From positions 372,001 through 436,000 of the forward strand of contig NZ_FNUJ01000001.1 of the NCBI RefSeq assembly GCF_900107925.1: 64,000 bases of DNA. The letters run 5' to 3'. Positions 24,868-33,290 of this stretch are shown piece after piece. The stretch comes from Amycolatopsis pretoriensis. Its GTDB lineage: Bacteria > Actinomycetota > Actinomycetes > Mycobacteriales > Pseudonocardiaceae. The position numbers and the translations under genes are program-made. The number at the start of each line of letters is the position of its first letter. The first letter of the stretch is position 1. Under the pieces are notes generated by a model. That model was given only the letters and a program-made list of their open reading frames with translations, did not search any database and was not told the origin of the DNA.

Positions 24868-26736
24868 ATGACCGAACGCATCCTCGGCCCCGTCCACCCC
24901 ACGCCCGCCGCGACGGCGGCGCTGCGCCCGCTCTTCCTCGGCGCCGTCACCTTCGCCGCCGGGAGTTTCCTGGGCGACTGGCAGGAGCGCAACGCGACGC
25001 GGTCGCTGCCGCACTGCGTCGAGCAGCTTGACGTCGCGGGCGCGCTGGACAACCTCCGCCGCGTCACCGGCGAGGTCGAAGCCGGCCGCCGCAACATGTG
25101 GTTCGCCGACTCCGACGTCTACAAGACCCTCGAGGCCGCCGCCTGGCAGCTCGGCCGGACTCCGGACGACGCCGAGCTGCGGGCGTTCCTCGACACCACC
25201 GCCGCGCTGGTGGCCAAGGCACAGGCCGACGACGGCTACCTCAACTCCTACTTCGCCGTCGACAAGCCCGAACTGCGGTGGAAAGAGCTGCACTGGAGCC
25301 ACGAGCTGTACTGCGCGGGGCACCTGATCCAGGCCGCCGTCGCCGCCGCGCGGGCCGGGGTGGGCGCCCAGCTCGTCACGGTCGCCCGGCGGTTCGCCGA
25401 CCTGATCGTCGAACGGTTCTCGGTCGTCGACGACGTCGACGGGCACCCGGAGATCGAGACCGCGCTGGTCGAGCTGTACCGGGTGACCGGGCACCGGCCG
25501 TACCTCGACCTCGCCAAGCGGTTCCTCGACCTGCGCGGTCGCGGCCTCCTCAACGGCGAGCGGTTCGGTCCCCGGTACCTGCAGGACCACGTGCCGGTGC
25601 GCGAGGCCGACGAGGTCGCCGGCCACGTCGTGCGCCAGCTGTACCTGCTCGCCGGCGTGGTCGACGTCGCCGTCGAGACCCGCGACGACGCGCTGCTCGA
25701 CTCCGCCCGCCGGCTCTGGGCCGACGCGTTCGGCGCGAAGACCTACCTCACCGGCGCCCAGGGCTCACGCCACCGGGACGAGGCCTTCGGCGATCCCTAC
25801 GAGCTGCCGCCGGACCGGGCGTACGGCGAAACCTGCGCCGCGATCGCGAGCTTCCAGTGGAACTGGCGGATGCTGCTGGCCACCGGCGAAGGCAAGTACG
25901 CCGACGAGATGGAACGCGTGCTGTACAACGCGATCGCCGGCTCGACCGCGGTGGACGGCACGCACTTCTTCTACTCCAACCCGCTGCACCTGCGGACCGG
26001 CCACGACGGCTCCCACGAGGACGCGCCCTCGCAGCGCCTGGCGTGGTACTCGTGCGCGTGCTGCCCGCCGAACCTCGCCCGGCTGGTCGCGTCGCTGTCC
26101 GGCTACGTCGCCACCACCGACCACGGCGGGCTCCAACTGCACCTGTACGCCGACGGAGCCGTCAAGACCACTGTGGACGGTTTCGACGTCCACGTCGTCA
26201 CGCGCACGCGGTACCCGTGGGACGGCCGCGTCGAAGTCTCGGTGACGACGGACGCGGCGCTCGCCCTGAGCCTGCGCATCCCGGGCTGGGCTTCCGAAGC
26301 GCTGATCGACGGCTCGCCCGCCGAAGTCCGCGACGGATATGCCGAAGTGCGCCGGGACTGGTCCGCCGGCGCCACCGTGACCCTCGACCTGCCGATGCCC
26401 GCCCGGATCGTCCGGCCGCACCCGCGGATCGACGCCGTACGCGGCTGCGTCGCCGTGGCGCGCGGGCCGCTCGTCCACTGCGTGGAGCAGGCCGACCTGC
26501 CGGCCGGCGTCACGCTCGAAGACGTGCGGATCGATCCCGCCGGCCCCCTTGATGCCGGCGACCCGGTGGCCCTCACCGCGCGGGGCCGGGTCGAGCCGCC
26601 CGCGTCGGACGAGCTGTACCCGGCGGTCGCCGACGTGGCCGGGGAGCCGGTCGAGCTGCACCTCATTCCGTACTTCCGGTGGGGCAACCGGGAACCCGGC
26701 CCGATGCGGGTCTGGCTCCCGGTGACCGCCGGGTGA
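24868..26736 (+). CDS. GH127 beta-L-arabinofuranosidase
   Basis: 622 residues, no signal peptide, so cytoplasmic. Active-site spacing matches Bifidobacterium HypBA1: acid/base Glu305 (DEAFG), zinc ligands Glu321 and Cys323 (GETC, exactly 16 residues later as in HypBA1), and the Cys398-Cys399 pair (SCACCPPN) containing the nucleophilic cysteine. HypBA1 releases L-arabinose from beta-Araf chains on hydroxyproline in extensins. It follows the importer, so oligosaccharides taken up are probably trimmed inside. The family assignment is strong; the plant-extensin substrate is inferred from the family and its neighbours. Confidence 0.92.
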   Translation: MTERILGPVHPTPAATAALRPLFLGAVTFAAGSFLGDWQERNATRSLPHCVEQLDVAGALDNLRRVTGEVEAGRRNMWFADSDVYKTLEAAAWQLGRTPDDAELRAFLDTTAALVAKAQADDGYLNSYFAVDKPELRWKELHWSHELYCAGHLIQAAVAAARAGVGAQLVTVARRFADLIVERFSVVDDVDGHPEIETALVELYRVTGHRPYLDLAKRFLDLRGRGLLNGERFGPRYLQDHVPVREADEVAGHVVRQLYLLAGVVDVAVETRDDALLDSARRLWADAFGAKTYLTGAQGSRHRDEAFGDPYELPPDRAYGETCAAIASFQWNWRMLLATGEGKYADEMERVLYNAIAGSTAVDGTHFFYSNPLHLRTGHDGSHEDAPSQRLAWYSCACCPPNLARLVASLSGYVATTDHGGLQLHLYADGAVKTTVDGFDVHVVTRTRYPWDGRVEVSVTTDAALALSLRIPGWASEALIDGSPAEVRDGYAEVRRDWSAGATVTLDLPMPARIVRPHPRIDAVRGCVAVARGPLVHCVEQADLPAGVTLEDVRIDPAGPLDAGDPVALTARGRVEPPASDELYPAVADVAGEPVELHLIPYFRWGNREPGPMRVWLPVTAG

Positions 26737-26767
26737 TCCCCGTCCCCGACACGATCGAGGTTCCCCG

Positions 26768-28441
26768 ATGTCCCGAACCCTCGCACTGGTCAGCGCGATC
26801 GCCGTCTTCGGCGCTCTCGCGGTGGCCCCCGCCCAGGCCGCCGGGCACACGCTGGTGGTGAACGCCGCGGCCGCGTTCCGGCCGGTGACGCACGCCGCCG
26901 CCGGCGGGCTGTACGCGCTGGCCGAAAACAGCCGGCCGGCCGACTCGACCCTGCTGCCGCTCAAGCTGAACACCCTCACCCAGCCTCCGCCGGGCGTCGG
27001 GCAGAAGCCCAACGGCCAGCCGCCCGGTGGCGACGCGCTGCTGGTCGCGCCGCAGGCCGACCGGGTCGGCGCCGCTCAGGTGATCCGCATGCCCGACATC
27101 TACCCGGACTTCCCCTACAAGTGGGTGAGCTGGGACGACTGGCTGTCCAAGGTGGACACGATGGTGTCGAGGCGACTGGCGGCCACGTCGGTGAGCAACG
27201 TCGCCGCGTGGGAGATCTGGAACGAGCCGGACGGCACCTGGAACACCGCGGCGGCCGGAGACTTCAACACGGGCTGGACGCGGACGGTCCAGCGGATCCG
27301 CACCCGCGACACCGTCACGCCGGTCGCCGGGCCCGGGTACTCGAGCTGGAACACCGACCGGATGCGGACGTTCCTGACCAACGCCAGGAACACGAACACC
27401 GTGCCGGACGTCGTCGTCTGGCACGAGCTGGGCCACAGCAGCGCGTCGATCGCGGCCGACGTCTCGGCGTACCGCGCCCTGGAGTCCTCGCTCGGGATCG
27501 GCGCGCGGCCGATCTTCATCAACGAGTACGCCTGGACCGACGAGGTCGACGTGCCCGGGCGCGTCGCGAACTACGTCTCGAAGCTGGAACGCGCCGGGGT
27601 GGCGGGCGCCGACCGGGCGTTCTGGTACGAGTACGGGACCGTCAACGGCCTGGTCGTCAACAACACCCAGCCGACCGGGACGTGGTGGCTGTACAAGTGG
27701 TACGGCGACATGGCCGGGTCGATGGTGACCACGACGCCGCCGGCGCAGACCGGGCTCGACGGGTTCGCGTCCTACGACTCCACCCGCAAGCGCGTCGACG
27801 TCGTCTTCGGCGACGAGTCCGGCACCAACTCGGTGCGGGTGACCGGGCTCAGCGGCACCGTGCGTGTCACCTTGGAGTCGACGCCGTCGTCGGGGCGGTT
27901 CACGGCGGTGACCGCGCCGACCACGATCTCGACGTCGACCTACACCGTCTCCAATGGACAGATCACCGTGCCGGTGGCCAACATGTCGGCGACGAGCGCG
28001 TACCACCTGGTCGTCGAACCCACCAGCGGTACTTATCAGCAGCGCTTCGAAGCCGAGAACGCGTCGGTGTTCCGCGCGCAGCGGCTGTCGAGCGGCAGCG
28101 CGTCCAACGGCGGTTACGTCGGGCGCATCGACAACTCCGGTGATCCGCGCAGCGACAGCTACGTCGACTTCGTGGTGAACGTCCCGAGCGCGCGTGCGTA
28201 CACCATGACGATCGGCTACGCGAACGGCACCGGAGCGACGTCGACCCAGGGGCTGGCCTACAACGGCGGTGCCTGGTCGACGGTCAGCTACCCACCGACG
28301 GCGGGCTGGGGCAGCTTCGGCACGGTTTCGACGTCGGTGAGCCTGCATGCGGGCTACAACGTGATCCGGCTGGCCAAGGGCGCGCCGTTCTTCGCCGGCG
28401 GCACCGGGTACGCCGAACTCGACTACCTGCAACTGAACTGA
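26768..28441 (+). CDS. Secreted GH39-like glycosidase with C-terminal CBM35/CBM6-type module
   Basis: 557 residues. Signal peptide 1-25 (ends AQAAG). A clan GH-A barrel follows, with the acid/base region AAWEIWNEPDGTW and the nucleophile region IFINEYAWTDE. A beta domain and, from about residue 425, a carbohydrate-binding module (YQQRFEAENASVF ... YAELDYLQL) close it. The two glutamates and their spacing fit GH39-like enzymes, which include beta-xylosidases and arabinofuranosidases; a Bifidobacterium GH39 acts on gum arabic. ATG 26768 has CGAGGTTCC upstream. It is the last gene of the locus and probably works outside the cell. Family placement below clan level is uncertain. Confidence 0.7.
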   Translation: MSRTLALVSAIAVFGALAVAPAQAAGHTLVVNAAAAFRPVTHAAAGGLYALAENSRPADSTLLPLKLNTLTQPPPGVGQKPNGQPPGGDALLVAPQADRVGAAQVIRMPDIYPDFPYKWVSWDDWLSKVDTMVSRRLAATSVSNVAAWEIWNEPDGTWNTAAAGDFNTGWTRTVQRIRTRDTVTPVAGPGYSSWNTDRMRTFLTNARNTNTVPDVVVWHELGHSSASIAADVSAYRALESSLGIGARPIFINEYAWTDEVDVPGRVANYVSKLERAGVAGADRAFWYEYGTVNGLVVNNTQPTGTWWLYKWYGDMAGSMVTTTPPAQTGLDGFASYDSTRKRVDVVFGDESGTNSVRVTGLSGTVRVTLESTPSSGRFTAVTAPTTISTSTYTVSNGQITVPVANMSATSAYHLVVEPTSGTYQQRFEAENASVFRAQRLSSGSASNGGYVGRIDNSGDPRSDSYVDFVVNVPSARAYTMTIGYANGTGATSTQGLAYNGGAWSTVSYPPTAGWGSFGTVSTSVSLHAGYNVIRLAKGAPFFAGGTGYAELDYLQLN

Positions 28442-28448
28442 CGTCGTG

Positions 28449-28786
28449 AGTGGAACAGTGGCCGGCCGGCGACGTAGTACAGGTAGCAGCGCGGCTCGTT
28501 CGGCCCGGTGAGCAGGGGGCACTCCGGCGCCCACATGGTCCCGGCGCCGTTCGGCCTGCTCGGGGTGAAGACGACGGTGTCGCGCGCGGAAGCGAGCCCG
28601 CCGAGGGGTGCGTGACTTGCGCATGGTGATCGTCGAGTTCCACGTCGTCGTGGCGAAGTAGTGGTAGCCGTTGTGGTGCCGGCACTGCGGCTCGGGCGGG
28701 CCGAGCTGTTCCGGCGCGGCGGTGGCCGCGGGAACCGTGGTCGCCAGGAGAACGCCGGTGAGCCCGGCGAGGAGGGTTTTTCGCAT
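28449..28786 (-). pseudogene. Truncated, frameshifted GH43-type glycosidase remnant
   Basis: Starts with an intact signal peptide (MRKTLLAGLTGVLLATT), then CRHHNGYHYFATTTWNSTI, typical of GH43-like arabinanase/xylosidase beta-propellers. At 28605-28608 a run of four C/G shifts the frame. One base fewer restores KSRTLGGLASARDTVVF, then MWAPECPLLTGPNE and LYYVAGRPLF. Homology ends near 28450, far short of the 300-plus residues of the family. So there is a +1 insertion and loss of the 3' two thirds. It fills the gap of about 400 bp after the plant-glycan locus and was probably once part of it. Confidence 0.7.
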
Positions 28787-28853
28787 GGTTCGACCGTATT
28801 GTCGCGGCGTTGGCGCGCCATCGGGATGATCACCGATTTCGTCCCGGTCAGGG

Positions 28854-29918
28854 TCACCCGAGCCAGTGCGAAACCGGCAGCCCCGGCACCCGCCGTCCCC
28901 GGTGGCCGGTCGTCTCGCGGCCGGCCACCAGCGCGTTGAGCACCGCCTCCTCGACAGCCTGCACGACCGCCTCGAAGAACGGGTCGATCCGGCCCCACGG
29001 CACGAACCGCAACGTCTCGTACTCGGCGTCCGAACTCCGCGGGAACGTGCTGGTCAACGCGCCGGGGTTCGCCGTGCTGAACGCGAGGAAGAGGTCGCCC
29101 GAAAAGTGGGAGCCCGTTGTGCCCGTGCGGGCCAGGCCGAGCGGGACGCGGCGGGCGAGCGCCGTGCACTGGCCCGGCAGCAGCGGCGCGTCCGTCCCGA
29201 CGACCACGATCACCGACCCCGCGCCGGCCGGCGCGGCCGCCCACTCTTCCATCGGGTTGTCCGCCGTCAGCGCGAGGCCGGCCGGCGAACCCGCGACGGT
29301 GAGTTCGCGCCGGCTGCCGAAGTTGGCCTGCACCAGCACGCCCACCGTGTACTCGTCCGCGCCGTGGGCGACGACCCGCGACGCCGTGCCGGTGCCGCCC
29401 TTGAAGCCGTAGCACGTCATCCCGGTGCCGCCGCCGACCGAGCCCTCCGCGAGCGCGCCCGGGCGGGCCGCGTCGATCGCCGCCACCGCGTGTCCACTGT
29501 GGATGGTCGGGGCGTTGATGTCGTTGAGGTAGCCGTCCCACGTCTCGGCGACCACCGGGAGCAGCCACTCCGCGGCGACGTCGGGCCGCTCGCGCACCAC
29601 CCAGTCGATGACGCCGCGGTGGCACGGCCCGACGGCGTGGGTGTTGGTGATCAGCACCGGCAGCGTCAGCGACCCGGTCTCGGCGAGCCACGCGGTGCCG
29701 GTCATCTCGCCGTTGCCGTTGAGCGAGGACGTCCCGGCCGCGCACGGGACGGCGAAGTCCGCGCGGCCGCGGGGGAGGACCGCGGTGACGCCGGTGCGCA
29801 CGGACTCGCCCTCGACCAGCGTCGTGTAGCCGACTTCGACGCCGGGGACGTCGGTGAGCGCGTTGTGCGTGCCGGGCCGGCCGGGCAGCGGGACGCCCAG
29901 GTCGCGGGCACGGGTCAT
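28854..29918 (-). CDS. P1 family peptidase (DmpA/aminopeptidase type)
   Basis: 354 residues. N-terminal nucleophile hydrolase fold of the DmpA family: NALTDVPGVEVGYTTL near the start, VLITNTHAVGPCHRGV, and the autocleavage region SVGGGTGMTCYGFKGGTGTASR preceding the nucleophilic Ser/Thr. These enzymes cut themselves into two chains and act as beta-peptidyl or D-aminopeptidases. The ATG overlaps the TetR stop by four bases. With the divergent APC permease it suggests uptake and hydrolysis of an amino-acid amide or beta-amino compound under TetR control. Confidence 0.88.
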   Translation of the reverse strand: MTRARDLGVPLPGRPGTHNALTDVPGVEVGYTTLVEGESVRTGVTAVLPRGRADFAVPCAAGTSSLNGNGEMTGTAWLAETGSLTLPVLITNTHAVGPCHRGVIDWVVRERPDVAAEWLLPVVAETWDGYLNDINAPTIHSGHAVAAIDAARPGALAEGSVGGGTGMTCYGFKGGTGTASRVVAHGADEYTVGVLVQANFGSRRELTVAGSPAGLALTADNPMEEWAAAPAGAGSVIVVVGTDAPLLPGQCTALARRVPLGLARTGTTGSHFSGDLFLAFSTANPGALTSTFPRSSDAEYETLRFVPWGRIDPFFEAVVQAVEEAVLNALVAGRETTGHRGRRVPGLPVSHWLG

Positions 29919-30517
29919 CGGAGGTCCTCCAGGGTGCAGGCGGTGCGGGCGTAGGACAGCAGCATCGCTTCGGCGGTCGCCCGCTCCAGCGTCGGCACGG
30001 CCTGGGTGAGGTGCAGGCCGTAGCCGTCTTCGAGGGCGACGAGGTTCCGCGCGATCGCGACGGCGTCGGCGGTCAGGGTGAACTCGCCGGTCGCGGCGCC
30101 GGCCTCGAGGATCCCGGTGTAGATCCGCACCTGCCGCTCGTAGAGCGCGATGTGCCGGGCGGCGTAGGCGGGGTCGCGGCGGGCGATCGTGCCGAGTTCG
30201 TAGAGCAGCACGCACAGTTCGTCGTCCGAGCCGCTCGGCAGCCCGCCGCGGATCGTGGCGAGGAGCCGGTCCCGGGGTGTCCCGCGCCGGGCGGCTTCCT
30301 CGCGCTGCGTGCAGAAGCGTTCGACGGCCTCGTGCTGCACCTCCTGCAGGAGGTCGGTGAGGGTGGGGAAGTAGTAGAGCACCGAGCCGGACGAGAGGCC
30401 GGCGCCGTCGGCGATGTCGCGCAGCCGGAGGTTGAGGACCCCGCGTTCGACGACGGCGCGGCGCGCCACCGCGATCAGCTCGGCCCGCCGCTCGGGGGCC
30501 CTGCTCGGTCGTGCCAT
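29915..30517 (-). CDS. TetR family regulator of the P1 peptidase/APC permease unit
   Basis: 200 residues from ATG 30517 (ATG 30526 is also possible). HTH at about 30-62 (LRLRDIADGAGLSSGSVLYYFP). I set the start here, not at 30553, because the first operator (30529-30545) would otherwise lie within the coding sequence. Two matching palindromes sit between this gene and the divergent permease, so it probably represses both sides. Its stop overlaps the P1 peptidase start. Confidence 0.85.
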   Translation of the reverse strand: MARPSRAPERRAELIAVARRAVVERGVLNLRLRDIADGAGLSSGSVLYYFPTLTDLLQEVQHEAVERFCTQREEAARRGTPRDRLLATIRGGLPSGSDDELCVLLYELGTIARRDPAYAARHIALYERQVRIYTGILEAGAATGEFTLTADAVAIARNLVALEDGYGLHLTQAVPTLERATAEAMLLSYARTACTLEDLR

Positions 30518-30528
30518 GCGGGTCATTC

Positions 30529-30545
30529 TTCGAAGGATCTTCGAA
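30529..30545. promoter_or_regulatory. TetR operator 1
   Basis: TTCGAAG-GAT-CTTCGAA, a perfect palindrome with 7-bp arms and a 3-bp centre, directly upstream of the TetR start. It is matched by a second copy 75 bp away. Confidence 0.75.
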
Positions 30546-30603
30546 AAAAGCAAGCTCTTGACTAGAACACGTTGAGCGCCTTTGATGCGTGGTCACCTGG
30601 TTG

Positions 30604-30620
30604 TTCGAAGGAGCTTCAAA
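30604..30620. promoter_or_regulatory. TetR operator 2
   Basis: TTCGAAG-GAG-CTTCAAA, the same pattern as the site at 30529 with one mismatch in the right arm, 18 bp before the permease start. Start-to-start distance is 75 bp, about seven helical turns, so both sites face the same side of the DNA. Confidence 0.7.
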
Positions 30621-30637
30621 GAACTGGAGGCCCGCTC

Positions 30638-32044
30638 GTGACCACCCCCGCCCTCCGCCGCGGCCTGCGCACGCTCGGCACCCTGCTCATCACGCTCTCG
30701 GCGATCAGCCCCGCGTCGTCGGTGTTCATCATCGCGCCGGGGGTGCTCACCGGCGCCGGCACCGGCGCGTTCCTCAGCTTCGCGGCCGCGGCGGTCGTCG
30801 GGGTGTTCATGGCGTTCGTCTACGCGGAGCTCGCGTCGGCGTTCCCCGTGGCCGGCGGCGAATACGCGATCGTCGCGCGCACGCTGGGCCGGTTGCCCGG
30901 GTTCGCCGTGCTGGGCCTGATGATCATCACGCAGGTGCTCATCGTCGCGGTGATCGCGCTCGGCGTCGGCACCTACCTGAGCGTGCTCTGGCCGGGCCTG
31001 CCCGGGCCGGCGGTCGCGGCGGTGACGTGCGTGCTGGCCGCCGTGGTCGGCGTGTTCGACATCAAGCTGAACGCGTGGGTCACCGGTGTCTTCCTGGCCA
31101 TCGAGATCCTCGCGCTGGTCGTGGTGAGCGCGCTCGGGTTCCTGCACCCGGCCCGGCCGTTCACCGACCTGCTCGCGCACCCGGTGGCCGCGGACGGCGG
31201 CCCGGCGACCGTCGGCGCCATCGCGATCGCGATGGCCGTGGCGATGTTCGCCTACAACGGTTACGGCTCGGCGGTCTACTTCGGCGAGGAAACCCAGGAC
31301 GCGCCGCGCGGCATCGCCCGCGCGATCCTGCTGGCCCTGGCGATCACGGTCGTCGCCGAGCTCGTCCCGGTGACGGCGGTCCTGCTGGGCGCCCCCGACC
31401 TCGGGCAGCTGTTCGGCGCGGAGAACATGCTGTCGGCGTTCATCACCGCCCGGGGCGGTGGCACGCTCGACACGATCATCAGCCTCGCGGTGGCGCTGGC
31501 GATCGTCAACGCGGTGCTGGCGATCGTGCTGATCAGCTCCCGCCTGGTGTTCAGCAGCGGCCGAGACCGCGCCTGGCCGGGCGCGGTCAACCGCGCGCTG
31601 GCGGCGGTCCACCCGCGCTTCGGAACCCCGTGGGTGGCAACGGTCGGCACCGGCATCGTGGCGGCGGCGTTGTGTTACGTCGACCCGAAGCTGCTGCTGG
31701 TGGTGACGAGCACGTCGATCGTGGTGGTGTACGCGGCGCTGTGCCTGGGTGCGCTGAACGGCCGCCGCACGGGCGCGACGGCGCACGCGCGGTACCGGAT
31801 GCCGTGGTTCCCGGTCGCGCCGGTGCTGGCGTTGGCGGTGCTGGTGTTCGTGGTGTACCAGAACCTGCTGGACCCGGAGGTGGGCCGGCCGAGCTTGATC
31901 GTCACGGCGGGGATCGTCCTGCTGGCGGCGGTGTACTACGGCGTGGTGCTGCGCCGCCGCGGGGGCTGGCAGCTGGCCGAAGACCCGTCGGAGCGCGCCG
32001 GTGACCCGAAGGCCACCGGCGCGCGGACCGATCAGAAGCCGTAG
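30638..32044 (+). CDS. APC-family amino acid permease
   Basis: 468 residues, about 12 membrane helices. The first helix contains [16 protein letters not shown], the APC-type unwound substrate site, and [18 protein letters not shown] follows in helix 2. Proton-coupled uptake of an amino acid or amine is expected. GTG 30638 is chosen with CTGGAGG nine bases upstream; the second TetR operator lies just before. Its 3' end overlaps the convergent metalloprotease by 13 bp. Confidence 0.88.
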   Translation: MTTPALRRGLRTLGTLLITLSAISPASSVFIIAPGVLTGAGTGAFLSFAAAAVVGVFMAFVYAELASAFPVAGGEYAIVARTLGRLPGFAVLGLMIITQVLIVAVIALGVGTYLSVLWPGLPGPAVAAVTCVLAAVVGVFDIKLNAWVTGVFLAIEILALVVVSALGFLHPARPFTDLLAHPVAADGGPATVGAIAIAMAVAMFAYNGYGSAVYFGEETQDAPRGIARAILLALAITVVAELVPVTAVLLGAPDLGQLFGAENMLSAFITARGGGTLDTIISLAVALAIVNAVLAIVLISSRLVFSSGRDRAWPGAVNRALAAVHPRFGTPWVATVGTGIVAAALCYVDPKLLLVVTSTSIVVVYAALCLGALNGRRTGATAHARYRMPWFPVAPVLALAVLVFVVYQNLLDPEVGRPSLIVTAGIVLLAAVYYGVVLRRRGGWQLAEDPSERAGDPKATGARTDQKP

Positions 32045-32592
32045 ATCGTTTCGACGGCGCGCTGCTGGTTCGTCGCCACGAGGCCGTTGGCCCACAGCGA
32101 GTTCACCCGGGAACGCTCGGCCGCGTTCGGCACCGCGTTGGTGCACGACGGGCCGGGGCCGCCGCCCGACATCAGTTCCGAGCACGGGCCCGAGTAGTGG
32201 TCCGGCAGCCCGAGGGCGTGGCCGGTCTCGTGCGCCGCGATGCGGGTCGGGTTGTACTGGCGGGCCTGGGTGTAGTCGATGAAGATGGTGCCGCTGCCGT
32301 GCCCGTTGGTCGAGGCGTAGGAGCCGCGGGGGTCGTTGCCCTCGGTGTAGCGCAGGCTCGCGCCGGAGTTGCGCTCGACCAGTCTGACGTTGGTGACGCT
32401 GTTGTTCCAGTTGGCGGCACCCGCGTTGATGACCGACCGGAACGACGGCGCGCTGGCGGTGCTGTAGTACACCGTCGTGACGGCGGCTTCCTGCTGGGTG
32501 GAGGCCGGTGCGGCGGACGCGGTGCCCGCGGCGATCGGCGTCACGGCCAGGGCCAGCGCAACGGCGCCGGCCAGGGCGAACTTCCTCGACAT
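32032..32592 (-). CDS. Secreted snapalysin-like metalloprotease (M7)
   Basis: 186 residues. Signal peptide 1-27 (ends SAAP). The zinc-binding motif [11 protein letters not shown] at residues 121-131 has the Asp as third metal ligand, as in Streptomyces snapalysin, followed by the Met-turn ELMSGGG and two cysteines (GPCSEL, GPSCTN) for a disulfide. It is a small extracellular milk-casein-type protease. No propeptide beyond about 10 residues is seen, so it is shorter than SnpA. It could supply peptides for the neighbouring permeases, but its promoter is separate. Confidence 0.9.
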   Translation of the reverse strand: MSRKFALAGAVALALAVTPIAAGTASAAPASTQQEAAVTTVYYSTASAPSFRSVINAGAANWNNSVTNVRLVERNSGASLRYTEGNDPRGSYASTNGHGSGTIFIDYTQARQYNPTRIAAHETGHALGLPDHYSGPCSELMSGGGPGPSCTNAVPNAAERSRVNSLWANGLVATNQQRAVETIYGF

Positions 32593-32715
32593 CGGAAGAC
32601 TCCTCGTGGGGGACGGGGATTTGCCGGATTTGCGCGCGCTGTCGAAAATTTACCGGCTGCTCGCCCGTCCCGGAGCCGACTTCCGTAGGGCTTGGCAAGT
32701 GGTGATTTACCAACA

Positions 32716-33288
32716 CTATTCGCGGGTTGACAAAGTCCCGGTCGTCAGGTCCAGCAACTGCTGTTCGAGCTCCCGGGCGGCGGTGACGTCGATGCCCGCG
32801 CCCCACAGGGGGGCCGTGCTCGCGCCGTCCGCCGCCGCTATCACCAGGGTGACCAAGGGGCCCGGGAGGCCGTCGGCGCTCAAGTCCGCGTTCCAGCGCT
32901 CGGCGTCCGCGCGGGCCAGCTCGGCGATCTCGGGGATCGAGATCAGCTGGGCGATCAGCGCGATGTTCTGGCGGATCGCCACCTCGTCGTACGACGTGTC
33001 CAGCGACGCCCGGACGTACGCGCGCGTCAGCCGGCCCGGTGCCGTGTCCGCCGGGTCGAGGGCCGCGTGGACCTCGGTGCGGAACGTGTCCAGCAGGTCC
33101 TGTGCCAGGGTGCGGACCAGCGCGTCCTTGGCGGGGAAGTGGTACAGCAGCCCGCCTTTCGACACCCCGGCCGCCTTCGCGATCTCGTCGAGCGACGCGG
33201 CGATGCCCCGCGTGCGGATGACCGTCCCGGCCGCGTCCAGCAGCGCCCGGCGCGTTTCCTCCGGGCTACGACCGGCTTTGCGAGGCAT
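32716..33288 (-). CDS. TetR family regulator of efflux pump
   Basis: 190 residues. HTH at about 22-55 (ASLDEIAKAAGVSKGGLLYHFP). The helical ligand domain is of the TetR_C_6 type. The start ATG 33288 lies two bases after the MFS transporter stop, so both are one operon. A strong palindrome precedes the transporter start. This is the usual layout of a drug-responsive repressor that controls its own exporter. Confidence 0.88.
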   Translation of the reverse strand: MPRKAGRSPEETRRALLDAAGTVIRTRGIAASLDEIAKAAGVSKGGLLYHFPAKDALVRTLAQDLLDTFRTEVHAALDPADTAPGRLTRAYVRASLDTSYDEVAIRQNIALIAQLISIPEIAELARADAERWNADLSADGLPGPLVTLVIAAADGASTAPLWGAGIDVTAARELEQQLLDLTTGTLSTRE

Positions 33289-33290
33289 TC

